In this document: positions 26,874 to 35,331 of the stretch, piece after piece
How positions within the stretch are numbered: the first letter of the stretch is position 1
How the letters are laid out: the number at the start of each line of letters is the position of its first letter
NCBI RefSeq assembly: GCF_031599675.1
Contig: NZ_CP134223.1
Location: forward strand, 3,472,001-3,536,000
Length of the DNA: 64,000 nucleotides
DNA from: Paenibacillus pedocola
GTDB lineage: Bacteria; Bacillota; Bacilli; Paenibacillales; Paenibacillaceae
Reading direction: 5' to 3'
The notes under the pieces: generated by a model
Told to the model about the DNA's origin: nothing
Databases searched by the model: none
Seen by the model: only the letters and a program-made list of their open reading frames with translations
Made by a program: the position numbers and the translations under genes

Positions 26874-26973
26874 AGCAAAGCGTCCTTTCAGGTCAATTAG
26901 ATGATACCTATGTAAATTTACCTCAATTTTCGAAAAAATGCAGCTTTTTCAGGAAAAATCATTAGGGTAGAGG

Positions 26974-27012
26974 CACAAGTTCCTGCTGCCCGCTAGAACT
27001 CATGCCTCTGGA
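26974..27012 (-). terminator. Hairpin after the alcohol dehydrogenase gene
   Basis: AGAGGCATGAGTTC pairs with GAACTTGTGCCTCT on the minus strand, 22 bases after the stop. The T-run (GATTTTTCC) is eleven bases further on, so terminator strength is uncertain. Confidence 0.5.
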
Positions 27013-27033
27013 ATTTACAGCTATTCAGCTACG

Positions 27034-28170
27034 TTAAGGCTTAAGAATCACCTTGATACAATCCTCTTCTTTCTCTTGAAACACATGGTAGCCATGCTCC
27101 GCTCTGCTGATCGGCAGCCGGTGGGTGATGATGTCAGTCGGATCAAACTTATTCTCCTTAATCATCTTGTAGAGGGTCGGCATGTAGTGAATGACCGGCG
27201 CCTGCCCCATTTTCAGTGAAATATTACGTTCAAAAAGCTGGCCCAGCGGGAACAAATTATAGTTGAGGCCATACACACCGACTAACTGGATCGTCCCAAA
27301 TTTACGGACTACCTGAGTCGCAATCCGGAAAGCCCCAAGCGACCCGCCCTGCAGCATCAAGGCTGTCTCCACCTTTTCTGCTACTGTCTTTTTAGCATCC
27401 AGCCCTACACAGTCAATGACTACATCCGCTCCGCCGCGGGTAATCTCCTTGAGATGCGCCTCGATGTCCTTGATTTTTTCAAAATTAAAAATCTCCACAT
27501 TATTTGTCCGTTTGGCGTGCTGCAGACGGTACGGGACATGATCAACGGCGATCACACGGGAAGCTCCCTTCATCCAGGCGAATTTCTGGGTCAGCAGGCC
27601 GACCGGACCGCAGCCCAGGACAATTACGGTATCTCCGGGCTTCACACCAGCACTTTCAACACCCCACCAGGCGGTAGGCACAATGTCAGAGAGGAAGAGC
27701 AGCTTCTCATCCTCCATCTCCGCATCCTCCGGCACCACGAAGGGTCCGAAATTGCCATAAGGCACTCTAAGCAATTCTGCCTGGCCTCCGGCATAACCTC
27801 CGTACGTATCCGAATAACCCAGAAATCCTCCGGTGTCCTTAGCCTCATTCGAATGATCGCACTGGCTTTCCATCTCATGCTGGCAAAAATAACATTGTCC
27901 GCAGGCTACGTTAAAAGGAACGATAACACGGTCGCCTCTTTTAACCTTGGTGACCTCCGGCCCCACATCCTCCACAATCCCCATCGGCTCATGCCCGATC
28001 ACATAATCATGATGCATGCCCGGAATTTCACCGTTATAAATATGCAGATCTGAGCCGCAAATTGCAGTGGAAGTGATGCGTACAATAATGTCGTCCTTTT
28101 TTTCCAGCTTGGCGTCGGCTACTTCCTTGACTTCGACTTTCTTTTTCCCCTGATAAGTTACTGCCTTCAT
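27034..28170 (-). CDS. Zinc-dependent alcohol dehydrogenase (formaldehyde dehydrogenase-like)
   Basis: 378-residue medium-chain dehydrogenase. The catalytic zinc region is STAICGSDLHIY and GHEPMGIVEDVG. The structural zinc lobe is CGQCYFCQHEMESQC with four Cys. The Rossmann motif is VIVLGCGPVGLL, followed by Asp of VIAVDHVPYRL, which favours NAD. Overall it resembles glutathione-independent formaldehyde dehydrogenase-like proteins. The ATG at 28170 has GGAG eleven bases upstream; a GTG at 28182 overlaps that site. Substrate not certain. Confidence 0.9.
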   Translation of the reverse strand: MKAVTYQGKKKVEVKEVADAKLEKKDDIIVRITSTAICGSDLHIYNGEIPGMHHDYVIGHEPMGIVEDVGPEVTKVKRGDRVIVPFNVACGQCYFCQHEMESQCDHSNEAKDTGGFLGYSDTYGGYAGGQAELLRVPYGNFGPFVVPEDAEMEDEKLLFLSDIVPTAWWGVESAGVKPGDTVIVLGCGPVGLLTQKFAWMKGASRVIAVDHVPYRLQHAKRTNNVEIFNFEKIKDIEAHLKEITRGGADVVIDCVGLDAKKTVAEKVETALMLQGGSLGAFRIATQVVRKFGTIQLVGVYGLNYNLFPLGQLFERNISLKMGQAPVIHYMPTLYKMIKENKFDPTDIITHRLPISRAEHGYHVFQEKEEDCIKVILKP

Positions 28171-28261
28171 GACAAGGACCACTCCTTTGAAGTAGAGTAA
28201 TAAACTTAGCGGGCTACACTGGTTAGAAGCATACTATGTTATAACCCTAAACTCCTGTGGC

Positions 28262-28468
28262 TTATCCCCTTATCTGAAAGACTTCACCCTCAATATGCCT
28301 GAAAAAGTCAAATACGCCCTCCATCAGGAGCCAAGCCCCCAGAATTACGGCTGTCAGAAGCACAATGGACAACACCAGCCAAACCTTGATATGCCGTTGC
28401 CGCCTGCTGGCCTTGCCCAGCCCTACTTCCTCATCCGTCTTCCAATACCAGTCTTTAACGGGTTTCAT
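28262..28468 (-). CDS. Small single-pass membrane protein in the vanW operon
   Basis: 68-residue protein with a hydrophilic, basic N-terminal half (KASRRQRHIK), then one hydrophobic segment (VWLVLSIVLLTAVILGAWLLM). The topology suggests cytosolic N-terminus. Its ATG overlaps the VanW stop by four bases (ATGA), which supports real translation and coupling. I do not recognise a family. Confidence 0.68.
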   Translation of the reverse strand: MKPVKDWYWKTDEEVGLGKASRRQRHIKVWLVLSIVLLTAVILGAWLLMEGVFDFFRHIEGEVFQIRG

Positions 28469-29316
28469 GAGGGTGTTGACTCTCCTTCCGTACCGGCAGG
28501 CGGATACAGCAGCGGAGAATACATCATCAGCGCATGATTCTCCGCCACAGCCTCATCCCCTGCAAGCGCTCCGCTGCGTGTCAGCACTTTGCGCCGGATG
28601 ATGTTGCTGCGGATGTAGCCGCCCCATGGCTCCAGGCTGATCACATGATCCGCCTCGTATACTTCATAACGGTACATTTGCTCTGCTTCGCATCTCCACT
28701 CACCATGCAGATGAGTGTCATCCAGATGAAGCTTCAGCTGATACGTATGCTCTGTATTGTTCTTGAGCTGCAGATCAAGGTAATTATAGGCGCATGTAGC
28801 TCCACTGCCAAAAGGCTGAGTCCGGCGCTCATCCGGGAAGACATCATAGCTGTGCCGGTGCCGTTCGGTTACAGTTAGAGGTGTATGCAGCGTTATCCAG
28901 TAAATAAGATTGGACAGCTGGCATAAACCGCCTCCCGTTCCGGCACGAAATCCTCCAGAATAGAGAACCATTCCGTCCAGATAGCCCTTGCGGCGGGTCG
29001 GCTTGCCGATGCTTCGCCAATAGGAGAAGGTCTCACCGGGACGGATCAGCAGTCCATCCAGTTTCCCCGCAGCTAGTCTCAGGTTCGTGATTTTATTGTA
29101 CTGCAGCTGCATATCTACATTCCGCAAACTGCGCAGCAGCGGTGTTGCATGACTGGCTGCTTGATAGTCCAATGGGGCAGCCATACGAACCTTAGCCTTC
29201 TTACCGGGCCGGGTCAGCCATTGCAAGTATCTTTTCCAGGTAAAATACCGCTTGCCGGCAAACAACCGCAGCCGGGAACGGCGGATTGGCTTCATGGCGG
29301 CTTTCACTTGATTCAT
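28465..29316 (-). CDS. VanW family protein
   Basis: 283-residue protein of the VanW family, named from glycopeptide-resistance clusters but of unknown biochemical function. The core signature is ITNLRLAAGKLDGLLIRPGETFSYW and then GYLDGMVLYSGGFRAGTGGGLCQLSNLIYW, near residues 75-140. HRHSYDVFP follows. A highly basic N-terminal region lacks a clear signal peptide. The start overlaps the isochorismatase stop (ATGA). No van resistance genes are nearby, so there is no reason to infer vancomycin resistance. Confidence 0.9.
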   Translation of the reverse strand: MNQVKAAMKPIRRSRLRLFAGKRYFTWKRYLQWLTRPGKKAKVRMAAPLDYQAASHATPLLRSLRNVDMQLQYNKITNLRLAAGKLDGLLIRPGETFSYWRSIGKPTRRKGYLDGMVLYSGGFRAGTGGGLCQLSNLIYWITLHTPLTVTERHRHSYDVFPDERRTQPFGSGATCAYNYLDLQLKNNTEHTYQLKLHLDDTHLHGEWRCEAEQMYRYEVYEADHVISLEPWGGYIRSNIIRRKVLTRSGALAGDEAVAENHALMMYSPLLYPPAGTEGESTPS

Positions 29317-29834
29317 CGGAACATAATTTCATCAGCAGGACGCAGTTTAACAAATCTTCCGCCGAGGACTCCATTGTGATGCCTCACAATCTCTTCACCG
29401 CTTAGGTTTCCATTGTCGAAGGTACTGTGGGCATCCTGGACCAGTATATTGTTGTAACCCATACTGTAAGCACGCCGGCACGTTGTATCCAGACAGAACT
29501 CCGTCTGCATCCCGCAGATCACCAGATCTGTAATTCCTTGACGCTGGAGCTCTTCATGCAGCCGGGTCCGGTGAAACGCATCCCAGGTCGGTTTCTCCAC
29601 GATTGTCTCCCCTTCCTTCGGCTTTACAAGGCTGCTGATCTCCCATGTTGGCAATCCTCTGGTATACTCCTCGTCTTCCGTATGCTGAATATACACAACC
29701 GGAATGTTTGCGGATCGTGCTTTGCCGAGCAAAGATACAATCCGCTTCATTACATTGTCCACGTCATACAGCTTCATATCCGGATAAGAAAACATCGCCT
29801 CTTGAACATCAATAATGAGCAGTGCAGTTGACAT
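29313..29834 (-). CDS. Cysteine hydrolase, isochorismatase family
   Basis: 173-residue hydrolase with the Asp-Lys-Cys triad family layout: Asp in LLIIDVQEAMF (about residue 9), Lys in VEKPTWDAF, and Cys in TEFCLDTTCRRAY near residue 113. The cis-peptide region is VICGMQTEFC. Members hydrolyse isochorismate, nicotinamide or other amides; the substrate cannot be assigned. GGAGG lies before the ATG at 29834. First gene of a three-gene overlapping unit with VanW and the small membrane protein. Confidence 0.88.
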   Translation of the reverse strand: MSTALLIIDVQEAMFSYPDMKLYDVDNVMKRIVSLLGKARSANIPVVYIQHTEDEEYTRGLPTWEISSLVKPKEGETIVEKPTWDAFHRTRLHEELQRQGITDLVICGMQTEFCLDTTCRRAYSMGYNNILVQDAHSTFDNGNLSGEEIVRHHNGVLGGRFVKLRPADEIMFR

Positions 29835-30013
29835 TGATAACTCCTCCTTGGCTCTTCGATACTACTCTACTATTTATACTGTCAAAGATTATATCAGACC
29901 TGAAGGCTTAATAGATCCATAACAGTTGAAATTCCTGGATATTCTCAGGACATAACAGTGAATTGAGGGAATGGAGAAACCGCTCATCCAGCAGGATCAG
30001 GTGCCATTGCAGA

Positions 30014-30051
30014 AAAAAAGTATCCCAAAACCATCAAATGGTTCTAGGATA
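30014..30051 (-). terminator. Terminator of the que operon
   Basis: On the minus strand GTATCCTAGAACCAT pairs with ATGGTTTTGGGATAC and is followed by TTTTTTTCT, about 20 bases after queE. Confidence 0.85.
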
Positions 30052-30069
30052 CCCCTTCGTTTCCTGTAG

Positions 30070-30792
30070 TTATTTGCCCCGCTTGTTATGCCAGATCAGC
30101 GCATGCAGCTGCGGCAGCACCCGTGCCCTGTTCATCTCCGGATCAGCGATCACAAGATTGAACAGCCATTCCAGCCGGCCGAGGAGACGCGCCGAGATAT
30201 CTCCCGGCTCAGTAACATCCTCATTCCCGGGCTGCAGGTATAGCGGAACTCCGGGATAGCGCTGGTGCACGCTTTTGGCATAGGCGTAGTCTTGCTCGTC
30301 AAACACCACGACCTTCAGGCTGTGCGCAGCCTTACCTTGCTCCTTCAGCTTGCCCATAATGCTGTCCAGCATTGTCCAGTCCGTCTTCATTCCCGAGCTT
30401 GGCGGTTTGGGGCTGATCGTCAGCGTATCTATATCATAGAACCAGTCCTGCCAGCGGCTGCCCTGTGTTTCGATAGCCGCCTGAATGCCGCGCTCATGCA
30501 GCAGAGCAACAAATTCCGCCATACTGCTGCCGAGCAGGGCCGGGTTCCCACCGGAAATGGTCACAGAGTCAAAGTTCGTGCCTGCCAGCGCAAAAAGCTC
30601 ATTCATAATTTCTTCCGGATCCAGCATCCGTACAATATCTTTAGCTGAACCATCCCAGGTAAAGGCGGAATCGCACCAGCTGCAGCGGTAATCACAGCCG
30701 TAGGTGCGGACGAACATTGTTTTGACACCGATCACGGCGCCTTCCCCTTGAATCGTGGGACCGAAGATTTCGATTACCGGTATTTTACTCAC
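30070..30792 (-). CDS. queE: 7-carboxy-7-deazaguanine synthase QueE
   Basis: 240-residue radical SAM enzyme that converts 6-carboxytetrahydropterin to 7-carboxy-7-deazaguanine in queuosine precursor synthesis. The cluster motif CDYRCSWC (CX3CX2C) lies near residues 32-39, with the substrate-side FGPTIQGEGAVIG just before. GGNPA is the SAM-binding GGE-like motif. A GTG at 30792 is chosen because GGGGG lies eight bases upstream and it overlaps the queD stop by eight bases. Last gene of queF-C-D-E. Confidence 0.93.
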   Translation of the reverse strand: MSKIPVIEIFGPTIQGEGAVIGVKTMFVRTYGCDYRCSWCDSAFTWDGSAKDIVRMLDPEEIMNELFALAGTNFDSVTISGGNPALLGSSMAEFVALLHERGIQAAIETQGSRWQDWFYDIDTLTISPKPPSSGMKTDWTMLDSIMGKLKEQGKAAHSLKVVVFDEQDYAYAKSVHQRYPGVPLYLQPGNEDVTEPGDISARLLGRLEWLFNLVIADPEMNRARVLPQLHALIWHNKRGK

Positions 30793-31267
30793 AGTCACAG
30801 CCCCCGTGCAGGCGGTAGGCAGGTCCATCCTCCGGAATATCTGCAGCCAGTACCTCTGCCCATGAGGTTGGCGTCTCCCACAACTTGACTGAATACAGCG
30901 GCAATGATGCTTGTTTCAGTTGATGGGCCACATAGGCAGACATATTCTCTGCAGTTGTACGGAATCCGAGCAGCGCCACTTTAGAGCCGGTATTCTGAAG
31001 AGTCTCCAGCACAGGCTCATTGCCCATCGCCAGAAAAGCATGATCCAGACGGTCTACCAGACTTTGCTGCACAATAGTCTTAATGTCGCTAAAATCAACA
31101 ACAAAGCCTTCATCAGAGTGCCCAACTTCTGTAGAAGGTTTGCCTTTTAACACGACTTCAAGCTTATAAGTATGCCCATGCAGGTTGCTGCATTTGCCTT
31201 TGTGTCCAATCAGCTGATGCGCGGAATCAAAGGTGAAAATTTTGCAGACCGATATTTCGCCCAGCAT
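30785..31267 (-). CDS. queD: 6-carboxytetrahydropterin synthase QueD
   Basis: 160-residue zinc enzyme that makes 6-carboxytetrahydropterin from dihydroneopterin triphosphate. Zinc His residues are in FDSAHQL and NLHGHTYKLEV. Catalytic Cys is in GKCSNLHGH. LDHAFLAMGNEPVLETLQ and ENMSAYVA complete the family pattern. The C-terminus ends GGCDCE. ATG overlaps the queC stop by one base (TAATG). Confidence 0.95.
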   Translation of the reverse strand: MLGEISVCKIFTFDSAHQLIGHKGKCSNLHGHTYKLEVVLKGKPSTEVGHSDEGFVVDFSDIKTIVQQSLVDRLDHAFLAMGNEPVLETLQNTGSKVALLGFRTTAENMSAYVAHQLKQASLPLYSVKLWETPTSWAEVLAADIPEDGPAYRLHGGCDCE

Positions 31268-31929
31268 TATAGACCCCCTTTCGATTGTTCCGCCATGTAT
31301 TGCTCAAGGCCGCGCTGACGCAGCAGACATGCCGGACATGTGCCGCAGCCGCTGCCGACGATGCCGTTATAGCAGGTCAACGTGTGCTCACGGATATAGT
31401 CAAAGTGACCCAGTTCATCGGCCAGCTTCCAGGTTTCTTTTTTGTCCAGCCACATCAGCGGCGTATGAATAACGAATTCATAGTCCATCGACAGATTGAG
31501 TGTTACATTCAGGGACTTCACGAACACATCCCGGCAATCAGGATACCCGCTGAAGTCTGTCTGGCATACACCGGTGATGATATTGGCATAGCCCAGCTGT
31601 TTGGCCAGAATCGCCGCAAAAGACAGGAACAACAGATTACGCCCATCCACGAACGTACTTGGCAGCTCCCCATCTTCTCCAGCTTCAATCTCAATGTCAT
31701 CCCGTGTTAAAGCGTTAGGTGCCAGCTGATTGAGCAGACCCAGATCCAGAATATGCTGCTTCACACCAAACTTCGCGGCAATCTCTTTGGCGACTTCAAT
31801 CTCGGCGGCGTGGCGCTGATTATAGTTAAACGTGACTACCTGAACCTCTTCAAAGTGCTTAATCGCCCATACGAGGCAGGTGGTGCTGTCTTGTCCGCCG
31901 CTGAATACGACGAGTGCTTTTTTATTCAA
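31267..31929 (-). CDS. queC: 7-cyano-7-deazaguanine synthase QueC
   Basis: 220-residue PP-loop ATPase that converts 7-carboxy-7-deazaguanine to preQ0. The ATP PP-loop is [11 protein letters not shown] near residues 9-19. Zinc-binding Cys residues are in [16 protein letters not shown] near the C-terminus. [13 protein letters not shown] is typical. Start is TTG at 31929 with GAGGAG eight bases upstream. Second gene of the que operon. Confidence 0.96.
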   Translation of the reverse strand: MNKKALVVFSGGQDSTTCLVWAIKHFEEVQVVTFNYNQRHAAEIEVAKEIAAKFGVKQHILDLGLLNQLAPNALTRDDIEIEAGEDGELPSTFVDGRNLLFLSFAAILAKQLGYANIITGVCQTDFSGYPDCRDVFVKSLNVTLNLSMDYEFVIHTPLMWLDKKETWKLADELGHFDYIREHTLTCYNGIVGSGCGTCPACLLRQRGLEQYMAEQSKGGL

Positions 31930-31962
31930 TTTCAGTTCTCCTCTCCATTACTGCTACACGGC

Positions 31963-32463
31963 TTAGCGGTTATCGACCTTTTCAGGATACATGTCATGAT
32001 TCATCAGCCGGTGCTCGGCCATTGCTTCATACTTGGTTCCCGGACGTCCCCAGTTGCAGTAAGGATCTATGGAAATCCCGCCGCGCGGTGTGAACTTGCC
32101 CCACACTTCGATATAACGCGGATTCATCAAGGAAATCAGATCATTCATAATAATGTTGACACAATCCTCATGAAAATCACCATGATTACGGAAGCTGAAC
32201 AAATAGAGCTTCAGTGATTTGGATTCAACCATCTTGATATCTGGAATGTACGAGATATACATCACGCCGAAATCCGGCTGTCCGGTAACGGGACACAGAC
32301 TCGTGAACTCCGGACAATTGAATTTCACAAAATAATCACGGCCGGGATGCTTGTTATCGAAGCTTTCCAGGATCTCAGGAGCATACCCGAATTTATATTG
32401 TGTTCCCTGATTGCCCAGCAGGGTAACTTCCTTCATTTCCTCTTTCAATCTGCCTTCTGACAT
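31963..32463 (-). CDS. queF: preQ0 reductase QueF
   Basis: 166-residue NADPH-dependent nitrile reductase that turns preQ0 into preQ1. The catalytic Cys lies in [12 protein letters not shown] near residue 56, and the substrate stretch [24 protein letters not shown] follows. Length equals the short Firmicute type (about 165). AGAGGGG lies nine bases before the ATG. First gene of queF-C-D-E, downstream of the preQ1 riboswitch. Confidence 0.96.
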   Translation of the reverse strand: MSEGRLKEEMKEVTLLGNQGTQYKFGYAPEILESFDNKHPGRDYFVKFNCPEFTSLCPVTGQPDFGVMYISYIPDIKMVESKSLKLYLFSFRNHGDFHEDCVNIIMNDLISLMNPRYIEVWGKFTPRGGISIDPYCNWGRPGTKYEAMAEHRLMNHDMYPEKVDNR

Positions 32464-32660
32464 GACAAAAAACCCCTCTCTTTTCCTGCGGCTTTCGCCG
32501 GATTCGGAAAGAAGAACGAGATTTCGAAAACTTGGCTCTACTAAGAAGACAAGCCTCTATGACACCAGTAAACGGCATTTTTAGCCGTCTGGCGGTCAGG
32601 CGTTGTCTTATTGACGCATGGCATAACATGTAAAGTATACTGCAGATATGCTCAAAGCGG

Positions 32661-32695
32661 CCTTAGTTTTTTATAGAGGGAGTTTGCGAACCTCT
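32661..32695 (-). ncRNA. preQ1-I riboswitch upstream of queF
   Basis: On the minus strand AGAGGTTCGCAAACT then CCCTCT then ATAAAAAACTAAGG reproduces the preQ1 class I aptamer: a GC-rich stem from AGAGG/CCTCT and the A-rich tail that forms the pseudoknot. It is 200 bases upstream of the queF start. The expression platform is not clear: a hairpin ACGGC-TAAAAAT-GCCGT near 32570-32590 and another just before queF are the candidates. Confidence 0.93.
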
Positions 32696-32744
32696 CCTGC
32701 GGCATATACGCAGAATTCTTCTTATACTTATACTAGCGTCTTGA

Positions 32745-32774
32745 ACTATATCATGTTTCGCAGATCGCTGGCAA
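32745..32774 (-). promoter_or_regulatory. Candidate promoter for the que operon
   Basis: On the minus strand TTGCCA (32769-32774) and TATAGT (32745-32750) are 18 bases apart, about 50 bases upstream of the riboswitch. It resembles a SigA promoter. Confidence 0.45.
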
Positions 32775-32777
32775 CCC

Positions 32778-33518
32778 TTAAAGATGATCCAAAATTAGTG
32801 AACACAGCATACCCAGCGCGGCCATAAATCCGGTCAGCGGCCCCCCCTCCTCATATGCCTCCGGCATCATGCTGGAGGATACCATCGAAATGATTCCGCC
32901 CCCGGCAAAAGAAGCAATAATCGCCGTTGTAGATCCGTTGGCATGATCCATAAAGCTATAGCCTGCACCCGAGGCGAGCGTTGATATAACAAGTACACTG
33001 AGCCATAGCAGCATCACCTTAGTTTTGCTGTAGCCATCCTGTTTGAGCCCGGCTGTACTGGAGAGCCCCTCGGGAATATTACTGATAAAAATAGCAATTA
33101 CTAGCAGCAGGCTAACTCCCTGGCCGGAGATCAGGCTAGCCCCGATCATAATGGATTCAGGAATCGCATCCAGTACCGTACCAGCAAAAATCGCCAGCCC
33201 GCTGCTGCCTTTTCCCTTTGAGCCGCCAGCACCTCTAACGGACCGTTTACGTCCGGAACCGCCTTTTCGCGAGATGTACCAGTCGAACAAGGTGAAAACC
33301 AGCGCACCGGCTGTAAATCCGATAATGGTCGGGAACAGCCCGCCATCATTGGCGGAATCGTCCAGCAGCTCATAGGCGGCGGCTCCGATTAACACTCCGG
33401 TTCCGAATGCCATAATAAAGCCAATAAGCTTCTTGCGGATAGGCAGAAACAGCGCCATCAGTGCACCAATTAGTACGGCAGAACCACTGACCGCTCCCCA
33501 TAGGACAGCACTCAACAT
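32778..33518 (-). CDS. ZIP family metal transporter
   Basis: 246-residue membrane protein with about eight hydrophobic segments. The metal-site helices carry LDAIPESIMIGASL and ISNIPEGLSSTAGL, the E-rich equivalents of the ZIP HNxPEG motif. A basic, Gly/Ser-rich cytoplasmic loop (RKRSVRGAGGSKGKGSSG) separates the third and fourth helices. The ATG at 33518 is chosen for AAGGTG six bases upstream; an upstream GTG lies within that site. Probably transports zinc or another divalent metal; direction unknown. In this gene the first motif His is replaced by Asp. Confidence 0.85.
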   Translation of the reverse strand: MLSAVLWGAVSGSAVLIGALMALFLPIRKKLIGFIMAFGTGVLIGAAAYELLDDSANDGGLFPTIIGFTAGALVFTLFDWYISRKGGSGRKRSVRGAGGSKGKGSSGLAIFAGTVLDAIPESIMIGASLISGQGVSLLLVIAIFISNIPEGLSSTAGLKQDGYSKTKVMLLWLSVLVISTLASGAGYSFMDHANGSTTAIIASFAGGGIISMVSSSMMPEAYEEGGPLTGFMAALGMLCSLILDHL

Positions 33519-33835
33519 CAGATTCACCTTCTTCAGTCAGTTGGAATTGCGCCGAATGCGCATGTTAGTATTGTACACTCCAAAATAAGCAGGCAAACAT
33601 TGCAGCAGTGTTTCCCCCCTGCTTTTATAAATGTTCTGTGAGTTCCCGAATAAATTCATTCAATTAATTATTAATATCATTAAAGATAACTTCATCGTAT
33701 ATTGCAAAAGCTTCCCGTTCATTAGTCGAATTGAAGTTGTCGTGACTTTCAAGCCAATTTTACAATATGGATTCAATTTCAATGAAAGGGGTAACTTAAA
33801 AAAAATAATCTCCATAACAAGGATGGGATCAGGCA
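33519..33835. other. Gene-free divergent region with a hairpin at 33584-33628
   Basis: 317 bases between the ZIP gene and a plus-strand hypothetical. AAGCAGG-AAACA (33584 onwards) pairs with TGTTT-CCTGCTT (to 33628), a stem of about 12 pairs with a T-run on each side. No gene ends here, so it may act as an attenuator in the leader of one of the two genes. The remaining AT-rich sequence shows nothing else I can name. Confidence 0.45.
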
Positions 33836-34171
33836 ATGGAACAAAACGTGCAGAAGCTTAAAGAATGGCTTACCTCAGAAGTAAATGAAACGATTGTAAT
33901 TACTAAAGAGGAGCTTAATGATTTGGATACGGTCCATTTCAGTTTAGAAAGCGTTGATTACCGGGATTCAGAGGATACCCTCGATGATTATCTGAGTGAC
34001 GCGCTGATCTTGAGAGGTTCGGGAAACACCTTGAACGCTGATGGTGATCTTGTACCGCTTCCGCAGCAAAGCTATGAAATCGCCGTAAGCGGTCTTAAGC
34101 TGCAGACCATCGAAGCTGATAAAGTCGAGCTGCAGACGGACCGTGGCAAATATACCCTTGCTCTGAGTTAA
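33836..34171 (+). CDS. Hypothetical soluble protein
   Basis: 111-residue acidic protein that I cannot assign to a family. It starts with a helix-like stretch (QNVQKLKEWLTSEVNETIVITKEEL) and ends with alternating polar and hydrophobic residues (VSGLKLQTIEADKVELQTDRGKYTLAL), suggesting beta strands. No signal peptide or membrane segment. Ribosome site weak (AAGGATGGGATCA). Followed directly by a strong terminator, which supports it as a real transcription unit. Confidence 0.65.
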   Translation: MEQNVQKLKEWLTSEVNETIVITKEELNDLDTVHFSLESVDYRDSEDTLDDYLSDALILRGSGNTLNADGDLVPLPQQSYEIAVSGLKLQTIEADKVELQTDRGKYTLALS

Positions 34172-34180
34172 ACGTAATAA

Positions 34181-34208
34181 AAGGCCGCGGGAATTCCCCG
34201 CGGCCTGA
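34181..34208. terminator. Bidirectional terminator between hypothetical and murB
   Basis: AAAGGCCGCGGG pairs with CCCGCGGCCT around AATTC, with A/T-rich flanks on both sides; serves the converging genes ending at 34171 and 34210. Confidence 0.82.
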
Positions 34209-34209
34209 T

Positions 34210-35121
34210 TTATTCTTCTCCGATGATCTTCACTTCGGTCTCCAGTTCAACGCCGAATTTGTCTTTAACTGCAGCACGCACGTGATGAATCAGCCCGATA
34301 TAATCACTTGCAGTTGCATTATCCGCGTTCACAATAAATCCGGCATGCTTACGGGAAACCTCTGCACCGCCGATCCGTGTTCCCTGCAGACCGCTTTCCT
34401 GTATTAACTGGCCGGCATAACGCCCGGGCGGCCGTTTGAAGACACTGCCGCATGAAGGATATTCGAGAGGCTGCTTTGACTCCCGCAAATGGGTAAGCTC
34501 ATCCATTGACGCTTTGATCTGAGCCGGATCCCCCTGCTTCAGGGCAAACCGCGCCTCCAGCACAATATATTCTCCACTGGCGAAGATGCTGTGCCGGTAC
34601 CCCCATTCCAGATCATCTCCCCGTAAAGTGACCATTTCACCCGATTGGTTAAGGGCAAGGGCACTCTCCAGTACATCCTTCACTTCTCCCCCGTATGCTC
34701 CGGCGTTCATATACAGAGCTCCGCCTACTGTTCCAGGAATACCACAGGCAAATTCCAGACCTGACAGCTGATGCTCCAGGGCATAATAAGAGGCATCAAT
34801 AATCTTAGCACCGCACTGGGCAACAAGAACCTCGCCTTGAATTTCTATTTGGCTAAGCTCCGAGGTTTGAAGGACAATCCCCCTTATACCGCCATCACGG
34901 ATAATGACATTCGAGCCGTTACCCAGAATGGTGAGCGGAATGTGATTCTCGCGTGCATATGTAACTATGGTTCGGATTTCCTCATACGAAACGGGCGCAG
35001 CCAGGATGTCCGCTTTGCCTCCTATTTGGGTGAACACATAAGATTTCAGCACTTCACCGCTTCTAACTACTCCATTGGGAAGCAGCTTCTGCAAATCTTC
35101 TTGAATTTTATTGATATTCAT
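34210..35121 (-). CDS. murB: UDP-N-acetylenolpyruvoylglucosamine reductase MurB
   Basis: 303-residue FAD enzyme of peptidoglycan precursor synthesis. FAD-binding words are TILGNGSNVIIRDGGIRG and GLEFACGIPGTVGGALYMNAGAYGGE. The catalytic Ser lies in YPSCGSVFKRP, and Glu in the C-terminal ETEVKIIGEE. The short ending after GLQGTRIGGAEVSRKHAGFIVN marks type II MurB, usual in Firmicutes. Single-gene unit away from mur clusters. ATG at 35121 with AGGAGCATGA upstream. Confidence 0.96.
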   Translation of the reverse strand: MNINKIQEDLQKLLPNGVVRSGEVLKSYVFTQIGGKADILAAPVSYEEIRTIVTYARENHIPLTILGNGSNVIIRDGGIRGIVLQTSELSQIEIQGEVLVAQCGAKIIDASYYALEHQLSGLEFACGIPGTVGGALYMNAGAYGGEVKDVLESALALNQSGEMVTLRGDDLEWGYRHSIFASGEYIVLEARFALKQGDPAQIKASMDELTHLRESKQPLEYPSCGSVFKRPPGRYAGQLIQESGLQGTRIGGAEVSRKHAGFIVNADNATASDYIGLIHHVRAAVKDKFGVELETEVKIIGEE

Positions 35122-35248
35122 CGTTCATGCTCCTTTAACTACTTGAAAATGATGATCTACATGTATCCGAAGGAAAAAGAATGGCATTAATCTATGCAGA
35201 ATATACCGAGAACTCTGAGCCTTACTGCGGCAACCACAACTGTAACAA

Positions 35249-35285
35249 CGAACAGGCTCCCTTGTCAATGACGGGAGCCTGTGCT
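35249..35285 (-). terminator. Terminator of the siderophore permease operon
   Basis: CACAGGCTCCCGTCA pairs with GACAAGGGAGCCTG on the minus strand, about 50 bases after the FhuF-like gene. The trailing TTCGTTG is a weak T-run. Confidence 0.6.
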
Positions 35286-35331
35286 TGAAATTGTCCTATA
35301 TAAATTATGCGGCAATTTCATAAAATATAAT

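Noticed and set aside
28465..29316. Vancomycin resistance locus suggested by VanW
   Set aside because: No vanA/H/X-like ligase, dehydrogenase or dipeptidase is nearby.
32464..32660. Hairpins in the queF leader as a second riboswitch
   Set aside because: They lack conserved aptamer blocks; I kept only the preQ1-I match at 32661-32695.
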